From the NCBI RefSeq assembly GCF_023921805.1, contig NZ_CP074197.1:1178001-1242000 (forward strand): DNA of 64,000 bases. Reading direction: 5' to 3'. Every line of letters begins with the position of its first letter. The stretch's first letter is position 1. This DNA is from Ruminococcus sp. FMBCY1. GTDB lineage: Bacteria; Bacillota; Clostridia; Oscillospirales; Acutalibacteraceae. The notes under the pieces are model-generated. The model had not been told where the DNA came from and ran no database searches. It was given only the letters and a program-made list of their open reading frames with translations. Shown here one piece after another: positions 62,952 to 64,000 of this stretch. A program made the position numbers and the translations under genes.

Positions 62952-64000
62952 TTATCTTTCATATACTGTGTCGTAATCACCATATTCAGGAACATTAAAA
63001 TACTCAGAGTTTTTATTAAGTGTATAGTCAGCTTTAAGTAAGCCGTACTTTTTGAGTACCTCAATGGTATTTGTATATGACTTCGGTACAAAGTAATACT
63101 CAGAATCTGTACTGTTAGTACCGAAAATAAATTTTTTAGCTTTTTCAGGATCATAATTAGTATATTGTAATTGAATTTTGCAGACATAATCCTTAGAATA
63201 CTTCTCTCTGATATATTTAAGAGAATCAAAGCTGTAAACCGAATCATCGTCATTAGAAGAATCATAATAAATATCATCATTGTAAAGAAGTGCAAACGGA
63301 TCATACAAAACACCGTTAAGATAAGCAGTGTCAGCCTCAAGGTCTTTTTTAAATGCTGCGTTTATATCATTCATAATACTGTTCTTTTCAGCAATTTCTT
63401 TTGGATCTTTTTCTTTTTCATCATATGAATACTCGCCATAGTTTTCTATGGTCGACGAATATACACTGTCCTCGGAATATGTTTTGGTCAAAGCATAAAC
63501 AGTCACACTGCTTACTTGGAAATCTTCGTTCAGACCGGCATTTGCCACACCCGAGTATTTCATAATATACGGCTTTGATGAAAGCACAGGTTTGGCGGCA
63601 GTGTAAATTTGTGTAAATCCATATGATCTATAACCGTAATCAACATCATATGTATCATCGGTATAATCAATCGGCTCATAATCAAATGTCGCAGCCATTT
63701 CAAGCAGATTCTTAGAATAGTATCTTGTTACGGTTCTTCCGCTGTTTAGCTTGTAGGCAACGGTAATTATCTCGTCGCTTGCATATTCTCTGAAGGTATT
63801 GTAAAGCATACTGCCCCACACACTTGAAAATTTAGCCTTAGAAGTTGTATTCGTCTTTTTCTTGGTGAGAATTTCATTGTGAACATTAATAATAGATTTA
63901 ATGTCAGCTTCGTCTGTAAAATCGCCCGCACTCTTTGTGTAATATTTCGATATATTCTTGCCGACAGTGCTATACTCTGAACTAATCAAACCCGCACTCT
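62952..64000 (-). CDS. C-terminal part of a DUF6449-like protein, truncated by the window
   Basis: At least 349 residues; the frame is open to base 64000 on the minus strand, so the N-terminus is outside. Visible are ASDEIITVAYKLNSGRTVTRYY, Asp/Tyr-rich stretches and SYTNTIEVLKKYGLL. This resembles the DUF6449 region found at the C-terminus of some ABC-2-type permeases of Clostridia. No transmembrane helix lies in the visible part, which fits an extracytoplasmic tail. Identification is tentative. Confidence 0.6.
   Translation of the reverse strand, partial: SAGLISSEYSTVGKNISKYYTKSAGDFTDEADIKSIINVHNEILTKKKTNTTSKAKFSSVWGSMLYNTFREYASDEIITVAYKLNSGRTVTRYYSKNLLEMAATFDYEPIDYTDDTYDVDYGYRSYGFTQIYTAAKPVLSSKPYIMKYSGVANAGLNEDFQVSSVTVYALTKTYSEDSVYSSTIENYGEYSYDEKEKDPKEIAEKNSIMNDINAAFKKDLEADTAYLNGVLYDPFALLYNDDIYYDSSNDDDSVYSFDSLKYIREKYSKDYVCKIQLQYTNYDPEKAKKFIFGTNSTDSEYYFVPKSYTNTIEVLKKYGLLKADYTLNKNSEYFNVPEYGDYDTVYER

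Overview
The window looks like a low-to-moderate GC, spore-forming Firmicute of the Ruminococcaceae/Oscillospirales, most like a starch-degrading gut Ruminococcus of the R. bromii type. The reasons are a secreted dockerin-bearing pullulanase with starch-binding modules, a bile-salt-hydrolase-family enzyme, a BofA-type sporulation protein, clostridial families (DUF4364, DUF6514, TatD-linked radical SAM) and AGGAGG-type ribosome binding sites. The genus is an inference from gene content.

Layout. 1-6 kb: end of a choloylglycine hydrolase, an ABC exporter pair (FtsX-type permease plus ATPase), a heavy-metal-associated membrane protein and a sodium:neurotransmitter-type symporter. 6-12 kb: three tandem BspA-like leucine-rich-repeat membrane proteins downstream of a NarL-type two-component system. 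12-18 kb: a PflX-like radical SAM protein, a DUF6514 protein and the pullulanase. 18-21 kb: a vitamin B6 salvage operon (pyridoxamine kinase, ECF S component) followed by the scar of a deleted pdxS-pdxT biosynthetic pair. 22-26.7 kb: a coiled-coil surface protein, ilvB-ilvN-ilvC and mntP. 27-34.6 kb: a purine operon in the order purE-F-M-N-purO-AICAR transformylase-purD-rhodanese, where bifunctional PurH is replaced by two separate proteins. 34.8-40 kb: a CmpB-type membrane protein, NfeD/SPFH pair, DUF4364, BofA and SecG. 40-48 kb: pyrE-radC-uvrB followed by a divergent type IIA topoisomerase pair. 48-61 kb: a complete plus-strand type IV pilus locus. 61-64 kb: a transposase relic, an AIM24/TIGR00266 protein, a ProX-type tRNA-editing protein and a truncated DUF6449-like protein.

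Most genes from 0.7 to 48 kb lie on the minus strand; the pullulanase, the coiled-coil protein, DUF4364 and the pilus locus lie on plus. Several promoters with 17-bp spacers and many hairpin terminators can be read directly. An interspersed palindrome-rich repeat family, with terminal inverted repeats in several copies, fills most of the larger intergenic gaps.

The observations most worth follow-up are the pdxS/pdxT deletion scar with a 7-bp microhomology beside a B6 salvage operon, the MITE-like repeat family, the pilus locus with a fused PilM-PilN protein and an 864-residue GspK/PilX-like subunit lacking Glu5, the promoter-plus-hairpin leader in front of the pullulanase, and an isolated dockerin half-module relic near 38.8 kb.
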